Assembly (NCBI GenBank): GCA_900766165.1 | Contig: CAAFUK010000032.1 | Coordinates: 16,334-80,333 of the forward strand | Origin: an uncultured Collinsella sp. | GTDB lineage: Bacteria > Actinomycetota > Coriobacteriia > Coriobacteriales > Coriobacteriaceae | DNA length: 64,000 nt | Direction: 5' to 3' | Shown: piece after piece, positions 43,689 through 52,989 of the stretch | Numbering within the stretch: the first letter of the stretch is position 1 | Layout of the letters: every line of letters starts with the position of its first letter | Position numbers and translations under genes: made by a program | The notes under the pieces: model-generated | Told to the model about the DNA's origin: nothing | Seen by the model: only the letters and a program-made list of their open reading frames with translations | The model's database searches: none

Positions 43689-44543
43689 ATGGCCGAGCTG
43701 TTGAAGGGCGCTCCCGTCGCCCGTGCTTTGACCGAGGAGCTCGCCGCTCGCTGCACGGCTTTGCGCGAGCGCGGCGTTGTTCCGACGCTGGCCATCGTGC
43801 GTGTGGGCGAGCGCGAGGACGACCTGTCCTACGAGCGCGGCGCCCTCAAGCGCTGCGAGAAGGTTGGCATTGAGGCTCGCCGCCTTTTGCTTCCCGCCGA
43901 TGTTTCGCAGGACGAGCTGTTGGCGGCTATTAAAGACATCAATGCCGACCCCGCTGTTCATGGCTGTCTGATGTTTCGTCCGTTGCCCGCTGGGCTTGAC
44001 GAGGATGCGGTTGCCGCGGCACTCGATTCCGCCAAGGACGTCGACTCCATGACGCCGGCCTCGCTGCTCACCACGCTTTCGGGGCGCGGCGAGGGCTTTG
44101 CTCCTTGCACGGCTGAAGCCGTGTTGGCATTGCTGGACCATTACGGCGTTGAGCTGGATGGGGCCAAGGTCGCGGTCGTCGGTCGGTCGCTGGTGATTGG
44201 TCGTCCCGTAGCCGCCATGCTTACGGCTCGCAATGCCACGGTGACGACGTGCCATACGCATACGCGTGACCTAGCTGCCGAGTGCTGTTCTGCCGACATT
44301 GTTGTTGCCGCGGTTGGACGCGCGCGCACGATTGGCGCGGATGCGGTTCGCGAGGGCCAGACGATCATCGATGTTGGCATTAATTGGGACGAAGCTGCCG
44401 GAAAACTGGTCGGCGACGTGGATTATGATGCTGCGGAACCGATCGTTGGCGCCATCACACCCGTGCCGGGCGGCGTGGGGGCTGTGACCACCGCAATTCT
44501 CGCCAAACACGTGATTGAGGCGGCGGAGCGCGCATCGAAATAG
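43689..44543 (+). CDS. folD: Bifunctional methylenetetrahydrofolate dehydrogenase / cyclohydrolase FolD
   Basis: 284 residues, standard length. SYERGALKRCEKVGIEAR carries the catalytic Lys of the family KxxxCxxxGI pattern, CLMFRPLPAGLD and PCTAEAVLALL are conserved, and VVGRSLVIGRPVAAML is the NADP-binding Rossmann loop. PVPGGVGAVTTAILAKH closes the protein. It converts methylene- to formyl-tetrahydrofolate. Two bases after fchA, so co-transcribed; together with fhs it gives the complete formate branch. GGGGGTAG upstream of the ATG serves as ribosome site. Confidence 0.93.
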   Translation: MAELLKGAPVARALTEELAARCTALRERGVVPTLAIVRVGEREDDLSYERGALKRCEKVGIEARRLLLPADVSQDELLAAIKDINADPAVHGCLMFRPLPAGLDEDAVAAALDSAKDVDSMTPASLLTTLSGRGEGFAPCTAEAVLALLDHYGVELDGAKVAVVGRSLVIGRPVAAMLTARNATVTTCHTHTRDLAAECCSADIVVAAVGRARTIGADAVREGQTIIDVGINWDEAAGKLVGDVDYDAAEPIVGAITPVPGGVGAVTTAILAKHVIEAAERASK

Positions 44544-44579
44544 GCGTTTTGGGCTGTTTGAGGGGTTAGCCATATACCA

Positions 44580-44811
44580 CGTGGTCAAAAAGCGCCAAAT
44601 ATGAGTACTGTTGCCATGATAGTCACATATGTTTTACGTCTTTTGGGTTTCCTAACGATATTCATTCTCGTTAGGAAACCCATTTTATTGAACCTATGGG
44701 GAATAACGTTGTCTTGCTTTTGGACAATTGGGGATTTCTGGCACTCATTACAAGGAAATTTGCTGCTACTAAATTGGTGACAGTACTCATATTTGGCATT
44801 TTTTGACCACG
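44580..44811. mobile_element. 232-bp MITE-like element with 37-bp terminal inverted repeats
   Basis: Terminal arms 44580-44616 and 44775-44811 match in inverted orientation at 33 of 37 positions and contain the core GCCAAATATGAGTACTGT. The interior is AT-rich compared with both neighbours and carries a perfect 14-bp hairpin GGGTTTCCTAACGA / TCGTTAGGAAACCC (44645-44658 with 44668-44681), followed by a T-rich stretch. There is no transposase and no convincing gene. No clear target duplication is seen. It fills most of the 354-base gap between folD and pepD; the internal hairpin could terminate folD transcription. Confidence 0.7.
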
Positions 44812-44897
44812 GGGACTGCCGGGGCGGCGGTTTCGCCCTTTCTGCGCCGAAGCGATACACTGTTATCGTTTGATTTCTTCGCTCAAGGAGGATGCGC

Positions 44898-46421
44898 ATG
44901 CCGTGCACAACGATTTTGGTTGGTAAGAACGCGAGCTACGACGGGTCGACCCTGGTCGCGCGTAACGAGGACTCGTCCAACGGGGTGTTTGAGCCCAAGC
45001 GCATGCGCGTAGTGCACCCCGACGAGCAGCCGCGCGTCTACACGAGCGTCCTGAGCCACCTGACCGTTGAACTGCCCGATAACCCCATGCGCTACACGAG
45101 CGTCCCCGATGTTGTCCCGGGCCACGGCATCTGGGCCGAGGCCGGTTTCAACGAGCTCAATGTGGGCATGTCCGCAACCGAGACGCTTACCACCAACGAG
45201 CGCGTTCGCGGCGCCGACCCGCTTGTGGACTACGTGCCCGCCAAGGGCAACGAGGGTGAGGACGGCTATGTGCCGGCGCAGCCCGGTGGCCTGGGCGAGG
45301 AGGACATGGTGACCCTGGTGCTGCCGTATGCCAAGTCCGCCCGCGATGGCGTGCGTATCCTGGGCGAGCTGCTCGAGCGCTACGGCACCTACGAGAACAA
45401 CGGCATCGCCTTTAGTGATGTGGACGAGATCTGGTGGCTCGAGACCATCGGTGGTCACCGCTGGATTGCCAAGCGCGTGCCTGACGACGCCTATGTGACC
45501 ATGCCCAACCAGCTGGGTATCGACAGCTTTGACCTGGATGACGCCGAGGGCGCCCAGGCCGACCACATGTGCTCCGCCGACTTGCGCGCCTGGATGGCCG
45601 AGTGGCATCTGGACCTGACGCTGGGCGTCGAGGGCGACGGCCCGGCTGCGGTCTTTAACCCGCGCGAGGCCTTTGGCTCGCACAGCGACAGCGACCATGT
45701 CTACAACACGCCGCGCGCCTGGTACATGCAGCGCTGCCTCAACCCCAGCGACGTGTGGGATGGCCCCGACGCCGACTACACGCCCGAGAGCGACGACATC
45801 CCTTGGAGCCGCGTGCCCGAGCGCAAGGTGACCATCGAGGACATCAAGTACGTACTCTCGAGCCACTACCAGGGCACGGAGTACGATTGCTACGGTAGCA
45901 AGGGCACGCCCGCTACGCGTGGCGCATATCGCCCCATCGGCATCAACCGCAACAGCCAGCTCGCCGTGTTGCAGCTGCGTCCCTATGCGCAGCCGGCCTA
46001 TCGCGCCGTGCAGTGGATGGCGTTTGGTTCCAACTCGTTTAACGCGCTGGTTCCGCTGTACGCCAACGTCGAGACCATGCCCGAGTACTATGCCGACACG
46101 CAGGCTCGCGTGACGTCCGAAAACTTCTACTGGGCCAACCGCCTGATCGGCGCGCTGGCTGACGCCCGCTTCCATGAGTGCGGTCGCGCGGTCGAGGATT
46201 ATCAGGAGAAGGTCGGTGGCATGGGCCACAAACAGATCCATGACGTCGACGCCGCCGTAGCCACCCTGCCCGAGGCCGAGGTGTCTGCCGAGCTTGCCCG
46301 CGCCAACGAGGAGTTTGCCGAGCGCGTGCGGGTGGAGACCGATGCTCTACTGGGCAAGGTGCTCTACACCACGAGCTGCGCCATGAAGAACTCTTTCGCG
46401 ATGAACGACAACGTGAGGTAG
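44898..46421 (+). CDS. pepD: C69 family dipeptidase (PepD-type)
   Basis: 507 residues. Peptidase family C69 are N-terminal nucleophile hydrolases; the nucleophile is the Cys near the start (MPCTTILVGKNASYDGSTLV, C3), exposed by processing. LVARNEDSSNGVF, FSDVDEIWWLETIGGHRW and the IGINRNSQLAVLQLRP segment are typical. It hydrolyses dipeptides in the cytosol or, in some gut bacteria, outside. ATG 44898 was chosen because AAGGAGG ends at 44891; ATG 44892 is too close. Normal length for the family. Confidence 0.9.
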   Translation: MPCTTILVGKNASYDGSTLVARNEDSSNGVFEPKRMRVVHPDEQPRVYTSVLSHLTVELPDNPMRYTSVPDVVPGHGIWAEAGFNELNVGMSATETLTTNERVRGADPLVDYVPAKGNEGEDGYVPAQPGGLGEEDMVTLVLPYAKSARDGVRILGELLERYGTYENNGIAFSDVDEIWWLETIGGHRWIAKRVPDDAYVTMPNQLGIDSFDLDDAEGAQADHMCSADLRAWMAEWHLDLTLGVEGDGPAAVFNPREAFGSHSDSDHVYNTPRAWYMQRCLNPSDVWDGPDADYTPESDDIPWSRVPERKVTIEDIKYVLSSHYQGTEYDCYGSKGTPATRGAYRPIGINRNSQLAVLQLRPYAQPAYRAVQWMAFGSNSFNALVPLYANVETMPEYYADTQARVTSENFYWANRLIGALADARFHECGRAVEDYQEKVGGMGHKQIHDVDAAVATLPEAEVSAELARANEEFAERVRVETDALLGKVLYTTSCAMKNSFAMNDNVR

Positions 46422-46455
46422 GGATTTCCCGTCGATCGAATAGCGCTAAAACGCT

Positions 46456-46485
46456 TTGTCGCTTTCACTCAATCTTGGGTACAAG
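46456..46485 (+). promoter_or_regulatory. Promoter candidate for the phasin-like / UbiB operon
   Basis: TTGTCG (46456-46461), an 18-base spacer, and TACAAG (46480-46485), about 35 bases before the start. The -35 resembles the TTGTCG before yerC. Confidence 0.45.
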
Positions 46486-46520
46486 AACGCCAATGCAGTT
46501 GTTTGTGATTGGAGACAACC

Positions 46521-46937
46521 ATGGTTATGAAACTCGATCAGCTTGTTAACGGCGCCATTAACGTGGGCTTTGGCGCTGCCGCCGTTGCTGTCGAAGGCGG
46601 CAAGAAGGTCCTCGACGACCTTAACACCAAAGGCGAGCAGGTCCGCAAGGACACCGCCACCCCCGATATCGCCCGCAGTGTGTCCGACATGTTCGAGCAG
46701 GCCGGCGGCACCATCTCCGACCTGACCGAGCGCTTGGGCATGCAGGGCGAGACCGCGGCCCAGCGCGTGCTTGACGAGCTCATCCTTGCCCGGGTCCGCG
46801 TCATGACCGCCCCCGAGCGCACGGCCTTCCTGGCCCATGTGCGCGACATCGTCGATTCGGTCGAGGGCAACGTGACCTCGGTGCCCGTCGAGTCCGTTGA
46901 GCCCGACGATGCGAAGGATACCGAAGAGGCCGAGTAG
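46521..46937 (+). CDS. Phasin-like small helical protein
   Basis: 138 residues, predicted mostly helical. An N-terminal small-residue-rich segment (INVGFGAAAVAVEGGKKVLD) is followed by amphipathic helices and an acidic tail. This resembles phasin-family or stress-related helical proteins found next to UbiB-type kinases. There are no granule genes here. ATG 46521 is preceded by GGAG. Its stop is 8 bases before the UbiB-type gene, so they form an operon and may act on the same membrane process. Confidence 0.55.
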   Translation: MVMKLDQLVNGAINVGFGAAAVAVEGGKKVLDDLNTKGEQVRKDTATPDIARSVSDMFEQAGGTISDLTERLGMQGETAAQRVLDELILARVRVMTAPERTAFLAHVRDIVDSVEGNVTSVPVESVEPDDAKDTEEAE

Positions 46938-46945
46938 CAGCGCAG

Positions 46946-48709
46946 ATGGCAGATTCCACCACCGATTACAACAATCTAGATCCTCTGGGTGACGAGGCGG
47001 CGGTTGTCGATGAGGTCGACGCCGCCGTCTCGGCCGCTCGCAAGAAGCCGCGCGCTGTCGATATGGTGCCCGAGGAGCCCGACGCGATGGCGCCGGACGA
47101 GGAATACCAGCTCACGCCGGCGGGTCGTCGCGAACGCATTGGGCAGATTGTTCGCCTGGTCAAAAAGTACCGCGTGTGGGATAACCTCACGCCGGTTCGT
47201 TTGCGCCGCCTGCTTGAGGAACTCGGCCCCATGTTCGTCAAGATGGGGCAGATTTTGGCCAACCGGTCCGAGATCCTGCCGCAACGCTTTTGCGACGAGC
47301 TGCGTCGTCTGCGCTCCGACGTGGAGCCTGTGCCGTACGAGGTCGTACTCAGTTGTCTGGAAGAAGAATACGGCCTGCGCCTGGGGGAGATGTTCGATGC
47401 GATCGACCCCAATCCGCTCGGTAGCGCGTCGCTCGCGCAGGTGCACCGCGCTCGTCTGGTGACGGGCGAGGACGTGGCCGTCAAGGTGCAGCGCCCCGGT
47501 GCGCAGCAGGTTATGGCACAGGACATCGATATCATCCGCTCGGTGGTGCGTATCGTTTCCAAGTTCGTCAACACCGATCAATTCGTTGACCTGCACGGCG
47601 TAGTCGAGGAGTTGTGGACCTCGTTTCGCGAGGAGACCAACTTTTTGGCCGAGGCCAAAAACCTCAACGACTTCTACGAGTTCCATAAGAGCGTTCATGG
47701 CGTGACGTGCCCTAAATCCTATCTGGACCTGTGCACCGAGCACGTGGTGGTTATGGACTACGTCGACGGCATTTCGATCGCCGATCCTGAACGCTTGGTG
47801 GCCGAGGGCTATGACTTGGAAAAGATCGGTGCCGCGATTGTCGAGGACTACTCGACGCAGGTGCTCGACGACGGCTTTTTCCATGCCGACCCGCATGCGG
47901 GAAACATCATTCTCAAGGACGGCATCGTTTACTTTATCGACTTGGGCATGGTCGGGCGTATGTCGAGTCACGACCGCGGTATCGTCAAGGACATGATTTT
48001 CGCCGTGGCCGAGGGTGACGTGCCCAAGCTCAAGGATTCGCTCATGCGCTTCGCCGTGACGCGTGGCGATTCGGCCGAGCTCGATCATTCAGCGTTTTTG
48101 TCCGACCTTGACTTTATCGTGGCTGACTTTGCGGGCCTTGACCTGAAGGATCTGGATATCGGCGAGTTTTTGACCTCGCTGCTAAACCTGGCGCGCAAAA
48201 ACGATGTTGAGCTGCCGAGCGTGGTGACGATGTTCGCGCGCGGCATGGTGACGCTCGAGGGTTTGCTGACCGAGTACATGCCCAACGTCAACATGATCCA
48301 GATCATCCAAACGCACATTAAAAACGAGAAAAGCACCTATGCGCGTGTGCGCGATATGGGACGCGATCTTGCCGCGAGCAGCTATCGCGCGGCAAAAGGC
48401 TCGCTCGAGGCGGCCGAGTATCTGGGCTTGGCTTCGCGCATGCTCACGCGCGGCCAGCTTAAGGTGAACACGCAGATCATGAGCAGCGATAAGGCGCTGC
48501 GACAGCTGGGCGGAATTATCGACCGCATGTCGATGGCTATCGTTATCGCCGGCCTGTTTATCGGTTCGTCGGTGGTGTACTACGCACGCATCGAGCCGGT
48601 TGTGTTTGGTATCCCGGTCATTGGCTTTATGGGCTACGTGAGCGCGCTGGTGCTGGCGCTTATGCTGGGCCGCAATATCTGGCTCAACAGCCACGGCGGC
48701 AAACACTAG
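46946..48709 (+). CDS. ABC1/UbiB (AarF) family protein kinase-like ATPase
   Basis: 587 residues. Family motifs appear in order: KMGQ within FVKMGQILANRSEILP, the Ala-rich nucleotide loop LGSASLAQVHRA, AVKVQRPG with the ATP-binding Lys, HADPHAGN, and YFIDLGMVG. Two hydrophobic segments near the C-terminus (MAIVIAGLFIGSSVVYY and VIGFMGYVSALVLALMLG) anchor it. UbiB-like proteins are atypical kinases that act as ATPases in isoprenoid quinone or lipid handling. The first 60 residues are an acidic unstructured extension. The ribosome site is weak, so translation is probably coupled to the phasin-like gene. Confidence 0.88.
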   Translation: MADSTTDYNNLDPLGDEAAVVDEVDAAVSAARKKPRAVDMVPEEPDAMAPDEEYQLTPAGRRERIGQIVRLVKKYRVWDNLTPVRLRRLLEELGPMFVKMGQILANRSEILPQRFCDELRRLRSDVEPVPYEVVLSCLEEEYGLRLGEMFDAIDPNPLGSASLAQVHRARLVTGEDVAVKVQRPGAQQVMAQDIDIIRSVVRIVSKFVNTDQFVDLHGVVEELWTSFREETNFLAEAKNLNDFYEFHKSVHGVTCPKSYLDLCTEHVVVMDYVDGISIADPERLVAEGYDLEKIGAAIVEDYSTQVLDDGFFHADPHAGNIILKDGIVYFIDLGMVGRMSSHDRGIVKDMIFAVAEGDVPKLKDSLMRFAVTRGDSAELDHSAFLSDLDFIVADFAGLDLKDLDIGEFLTSLLNLARKNDVELPSVVTMFARGMVTLEGLLTEYMPNVNMIQIIQTHIKNEKSTYARVRDMGRDLAASSYRAAKGSLEAAEYLGLASRMLTRGQLKVNTQIMSSDKALRQLGGIIDRMSMAIVIAGLFIGSSVVYYARIEPVVFGIPVIGFMGYVSALVLALMLGRNIWLNSHGGKH

Positions 48710-48760
48710 AGGCTGCGACCGTCACCGCATTTTCCTATCGCAAACAATAGCTTTTACCTT

Positions 48761-48788
48761 GGGCTTCGCCTGTGTGCGGGGCCCTTTT
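48761..48788 (+). terminator. Weak terminator candidate after the UbiB-type gene
   Basis: GGGC (48761-48764) can pair with GCCC (48781-48784), with a short inner CGC/GCG helix, followed by TTTT. It overlaps the next promoter. Confidence 0.35.
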
Positions 48789-48815
48789 GCGTGATACCAT
48801 TTTGACGGTAATAAT
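48787..48815 (+). promoter_or_regulatory. Promoter candidate for the cobalamin riboswitch transcript
   Basis: TTGCGT at 48787-48792, a 16-base spacer and TAATAA at 48809-48814. It begins a leader of about 325 bases that contains the riboswitch. Confidence 0.5.
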
Positions 48816-48825
48816 CGATGGCCTA

Positions 48826-48993
48826 GATGGTGGTGCGGAGACGCACGAATGCGCGGTTATCCTGCGCATTTGGGAGAATCGGGGTGCAAGTCCCCAGCTG
48901 TACCAGTAACCGTAATTCCTCTTGGCTCGGGATGCTCGCGTCGCAGATCGGACGACGTGCCCGAGTCGTTAAGGTTAAGTCGGATCGCCTCCC
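48826..48993 (+). promoter_or_regulatory. Cobalamin riboswitch
   Basis: The conserved core is readable: GGGAGAATCGGGGTGCAAGT, then CCCCAGCTGTACCAGTAACC, which fit the GGGAA, GGTGnAAnTCC and GCTG...CC-G-AAC-GTA blocks of the adenosylcobalamin aptamer. The B12-box-like TAAGTCGGATCGCCTCCC lies at 48976-48993. Its CCTCCC could pair with the purine-rich GGAGGG near 49041, offering a translational switch. I see no T-tailed terminator after it. It controls the two DUF4430 genes downstream. Confidence 0.88.
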
Positions 48994-49140
48994 GTCTTGC
49001 ATGCGGCTGCGGCTTTTGCCGCCGGTGTGCATAGGGCTCTGGAGGGAAGGGGGACCCCGATGGGGGAACTCGAGCGCAACATGCGCGATGACGTGGGGCA
49101 GTCTCAAGGCAACGCTCCAAGTACAGACAGTAGGAGACAA

Positions 49141-52100
49141 ATGGATATGTTTGAGGACGAGCGCCAGCGCGTCTCGCATCGCCGCGGCGCGATTGCACGC
49201 GGTGTAGCCAAGCGCGGCCTGGTGGCATTCCTGGCCTTCGCGATGGCCTTTGGCACCACGCCGGCTCAGCTGTGGGCCGAGGGCGCCGAGGGCATTGCCG
49301 AGGCTGTGGCTCAGGCTGCGACGCCGGGCGAGGACGCAGCGCTTGCGGGCGGTACCGCTGAGCAGAGCGGCGCCGAGGTTTCGGATTCCGAGGGCGCGCC
49401 TGCAGCTAGTGCAGCCATAACAGAGGCAGCAACTGGCGGCGAAGGCTCGGCGACGGGGGAGAGCCCTGCCACGAGCGAGCAGTCTTCGACGGCATCCGCT
49501 GGCCAAGCGGGATCTGCCGCCGCGGCTGCCGTTCAGACGGAGAACCCGACAGAAACCGGCGATGTCGCCAAGAAGCAGGTCGAGGTCTCGTTCTCGATTA
49601 TCGGCACCGATGCTGACGGCAAGGCTCAGACCTGGGTGGCACCTACGCAGCTCAAGCTCGACGAGGGCGCGACGGCTGCGGATGCCTTCGTTAAGCTGCA
49701 GCAGAAGACGGGCTTTAAAGCGGATTACGAACCGAACACGGCATACGGCTTCTACCTCAAAAGCATCACATCTCCGAGCGATGGTCGCACGCTTGCCTAC
49801 GATCCGACGACTTATGCCTTCTGGCAGCTGTTCGTCGACGGCGCGTCTTCCTCGGTTGGCACGAGCAGCGTCAAGCTCACCCAGGGGCAGAAGATTGAGT
49901 TTGCCTATACGGCTGGTAGCTCGTCCCCTGTCGTTAAGGACCAGGTTGCCGCAAATGTGACCGTCATTGGTCGCGATGCCCAGGGCAAGACTCAGACTTG
50001 GGTCGATAACGCGCAGTATGTGGTGACGTCCGGCTCGAGCGCGCTTGACCTTACGAAGGTCGCGCTCGAGGCGAATGATATTGACGCCGTTGCTGCGGGC
50101 TCCTTCATTCTGAGCCTTAAGTACAACGGTGTTGAGCTGGGTACGCCCCAAGATTATTCGACCTATTGGCAGCTGTTTATCAACGGCAAGTCGAGTGACT
50201 ATACGGCGGACAATGTCACCATCCATGCCGGCGATACCGTCACGTGGTTCTACGGTGGCTGGGGCGACCAGTTGCCGTCCGATTCTGTCCATGCTTCTGT
50301 TCAGGTTCTCGGTAAGGACAAGGACGGCAAGCAGCAGGTTTGGGCTTCGACGGGTCAGACGAGTCTCAAGGCGGGCTCTACTGCCAAGGATCTCCTTGAG
50401 CAGACCGGCCTTAAGCTCGATGCTAGCGAATCGTCTTGGGGCTGGTTCCTCAACGGTATTACTTCGCCGTTCGACAGTAAGTCCTATGGCTGGGATGCTG
50501 CGACCAAGAGCTATTGGCGCTTCTACGTAAATGGCAAGTTCGCCGACGTTGGCGCCGGTGCCTACAAGCTCCAGGAGGGTGACGCCGTCACCTTTATGTA
50601 TGGTGCTGACGCCGATGCCCTCCCCGGTCAGGTGCTTGGATCCGCCGATGTTATCGGTCCCGATGTCAACGGCAACAATACTCGCTGGGGCTCGGCAAGC
50701 AGTGTTTCTTTGCCTGAAGGCTCTACTGCCCAGAACCTTATTGAGACGGTTCTGAAGGCCAAGGGCGTTACGTACAACGGCTCCCAGAGTGGCGAGTACT
50801 GGTTCCTCAATTCCATCAAATCGCCGTTCGAAGACAAGTCGTACGGTTATGATGCTGCGACCAATAAATATTGGCACCTGTATATCAATGGAGAGCCCTC
50901 CTTACTCTGCGCCAATCAGATTACGCTCAAGAGCGGCGATAAGGTCACGCTTGCCTATACCACCGACGATTCGCCCATGCCCGATCCCGACAAGGTTGTC
51001 GTGGACCCGAGTGCGACGACTCCTGATTGGGATGCCGAGTGGGCCGGCTACGGCAACAGTGGCAACGGTTCGACCGTAACGGATGCCAAGACGCCTGCGC
51101 AGGCCGCCGGTCTTAAGTGGGCCTTCGATTGGAAGGCCGAGTCTGGTCAGCAGTATGCCAACTGCAGCGAACCTGTCATCGCCAACGGCTTTGTGTACAT
51201 CGCGACCGAGAACGAGCTCATCAAGATCGATTCGTCCACGGGCAAAAAGGTTGCCTCTGCGCCGCTTGCCTCCAAGGTGAGCTATACCTCTCGTCCGATC
51301 TATACCAATGGCCTTATCATCGTTCCGCTCAACGGCGGTGCGGTCCAGGCGATTACTGCAGACAAGCTGATCTGCAAGTGGCTGACGCCTGGTTTGACGG
51401 ACTTGACGCAGAGCTCCTGCACCGTCGTTTCGGACGGCGAGTACGTCTATGTAGGCTCGGTCGATATTTCGTATGACGAGAATTACAACGCGACCTACGG
51501 CAACGGCTCCTTTGCGCGCATTAAGATTGCCACGGGCGAAGTTTCTTGGCAGAACATCGACCCTGCCGAGGGCTATTACTGGACTGGTGCGGCTTTGACG
51601 GATAAGTATGCCATCGTTCCTACGAGCGCGGGTACGCTTAAGTGCATTGATAAGACGACGGGCGATGTCGTTTCGACCATGAAGCTCGGCGCTGTCGCAA
51701 ATGCCGATTGCATTGCCGATCCGTCCAATGGTTCGACCTTCCATCAGATGACGCACGACGGAAAGCTCCATGTGATTTCGCTTTCGGCGAAGGGCGTGCT
51801 GAGTGAACAGAAGACGGTTGATCTGGGCCTTACGAATAATCTGAGCGCCCCTGCGGTGTCTGGTGACAATCTGATTGTCGGCGGACAGACGGCTACTGGC
51901 TCTGCTCTGGTTCTCTATAACCTGAAGACGGGTAAGACCACGATGGTCGCTGCTGCCGACGGCAAGGCGCTGCCGGCTGGCCTCAACGGTATTGCTGCTA
52001 CTCCGCTGGTGAGTGTTCAGGGCGGCAAGACCTATGTGTACTTCACCGTTAACAGCGCGGATAGCAAGGATTACGTCAACTACTCTGCTGGTGGTGGCGT

Positions 52101-52989
52101 GTATCGCTATACGCTCGGCGATGCAGAGGCGACGCAGATTTATGATGCGGCTGGCCATTACCAGTACTGTGACTCTCCGGTCATTGCCGATGCTTCTGGC
52201 AATCTCTACTACATTAATGATTCGGGCACGCTGTTTAAACTTGGAGCTGTCGAGTCTTGGACGGTTGCCTTTAACTCCAACGGCGGGTCTGCTTGCGACA
52301 CTAAGTTTGTTGCTACGGCCGATGGCAAGCTGGTCAAGCCGGTCGATCCGACGCGCGATGGCTACACTTTCGGCGGTTGGTATACCGATGAGGCTTGCAC
52401 GCAGGCGTATGACTTCAGTACGCCGGTGACGGCCGACCTGACGTTGTATGCCAAGTGGACCAAGAATGCCGTTAACCCTGGCGGTAATGGCGGTTCAGGC
52501 TCCAATGGCGGCAATGGCGGCGTTGGTTCGAATGGCGGCGGCGGTTCTAGTACCGGTACTGGTTCCGGCACTGGCGCTGGCGCTGGTTCTGGCTCCGGCT
52601 CGAAGGGCGGCGCTATTGCCCCGGGCCAGAAGCCGGTGACCAAGACGACGGTGTCGACCAAGACCGAGACCAGGGACAACAAGTCCGACAAGAAGGACTC
52701 CGATAAGTCCGATAAGAAGGACGAGAAGAAGTCTGACAAGAAGTCTGACAGGAAGTCTGACAGGAAGGACGGCAAGTCCGACAAGAAGTCCGACAAGAAG
52801 TCCGATTCCAAGTCCGATACGGGTGCTGTTTCCACGACCACTGCTAAGAAGTCCTCTAGTGCTTCCGAGCAGGAGACTGGCACCAATCCGCTCGCCATCG
52901 TTGGCATCGCCGCCGGCGTGATTGGCCTCGCGCTCATCGCCGTCTTCGTGCTGACCAAGCGCGGCAAGGGTGACGGTAATGCCCGATAA
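49141..52989 (+). CDS. Surface-anchored multi-DUF4430 and beta-propeller protein under cobalamin control
   Basis: 1282 residues. A basic N-region and hydrophobic core (RGLVAFLAFAMAFGTTPAQL, about 27-48) form the signal. Four DUF4430 domains, the transcobalamin-C-like fold, follow at about 146-260, 265-380, 381-498 and 500-610, each with a YWQLFINGK-type motif (FVDG, FING, YVNG, YING). Residues 656-1039 are a PQQ-like beta-propeller, then an InlB-type repeat (DPTRDGYTFGGWYTDEACT), a Gly/Ser linker, a Lys/Asp/Ser-rich stalk and one membrane helix (about 1250-1271). ATG 49141 has AGGAG; an earlier ATG at 49060 also has a purine-rich site. Likely role: capturing cobalamin or corrinoids at the surface. 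The binding claim is inference. Confidence 0.8.
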   Translation: MDMFEDERQRVSHRRGAIARGVAKRGLVAFLAFAMAFGTTPAQLWAEGAEGIAEAVAQAATPGEDAALAGGTAEQSGAEVSDSEGAPAASAAITEAATGGEGSATGESPATSEQSSTASAGQAGSAAAAAVQTENPTETGDVAKKQVEVSFSIIGTDADGKAQTWVAPTQLKLDEGATAADAFVKLQQKTGFKADYEPNTAYGFYLKSITSPSDGRTLAYDPTTYAFWQLFVDGASSSVGTSSVKLTQGQKIEFAYTAGSSSPVVKDQVAANVTVIGRDAQGKTQTWVDNAQYVVTSGSSALDLTKVALEANDIDAVAAGSFILSLKYNGVELGTPQDYSTYWQLFINGKSSDYTADNVTIHAGDTVTWFYGGWGDQLPSDSVHASVQVLGKDKDGKQQVWASTGQTSLKAGSTAKDLLEQTGLKLDASESSWGWFLNGITSPFDSKSYGWDAATKSYWRFYVNGKFADVGAGAYKLQEGDAVTFMYGADADALPGQVLGSADVIGPDVNGNNTRWGSASSVSLPEGSTAQNLIETVLKAKGVTYNGSQSGEYWFLNSIKSPFEDKSYGYDAATNKYWHLYINGEPSLLCANQITLKSGDKVTLAYTTDDSPMPDPDKVVVDPSATTPDWDAEWAGYGNSGNGSTVTDAKTPAQAAGLKWAFDWKAESGQQYANCSEPVIANGFVYIATENELIKIDSSTGKKVASAPLASKVSYTSRPIYTNGLIIVPLNGGAVQAITADKLICKWLTPGLTDLTQSSCTVVSDGEYVYVGSVDISYDENYNATYGNGSFARIKIATGEVSWQNIDPAEGYYWTGAALTDKYAIVPTSAGTLKCIDKTTGDVVSTMKLGAVANADCIADPSNGSTFHQMTHDGKLHVISLSAKGVLSEQKTVDLGLTNNLSAPAVSGDNLIVGGQTATGSALVLYNLKTGKTTMVAAADGKALPAGLNGIAATPLVSVQGGKTYVYFTVNSADSKDYVNYSAGGGVYRYTLGDAEATQIYDAAGHYQYCDSPVIADASGNLYYINDSGTLFKLGAVESWTVAFNSNGGSACDTKFVATADGKLVKPVDPTRDGYTFGGWYTDEACTQAYDFSTPVTADLTLYAKWTKNAVNPGGNGGSGSNGGNGGVGSNGGGGSSTGTGSGTGAGAGSGSGSKGGAIAPGQKPVTKTTVSTKTETRDNKSDKKDSDKSDKKDEKKSDKKSDRKSDRKDGKSDKKSDKKSDSKSDTGAVSTTTAKKSSSASEQETGTNPLAIVGIAAGVIGLALIAVFVLTKRGKGDGNAR

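Noticed and set aside
44585..44908. 107-codon minus-strand frame across the MITE-like element
   Set aside because: It spans both terminal repeats and the pepD start; no motif and no ribosome site.
48997..49140. Upstream in-frame extension of the DUF4430 protein to 48997
   Set aside because: It would begin directly after the riboswitch B12 box and place a non-signal sequence before the signal peptide; ATG 49141 (or 49060) fits better.
52640..52820. Tandem AAGTCYGAYAAG DNA repeats
   Set aside because: They are codon repeats of the Lys/Ser/Asp stalk of the DUF4430 protein rather than an independent DNA element.
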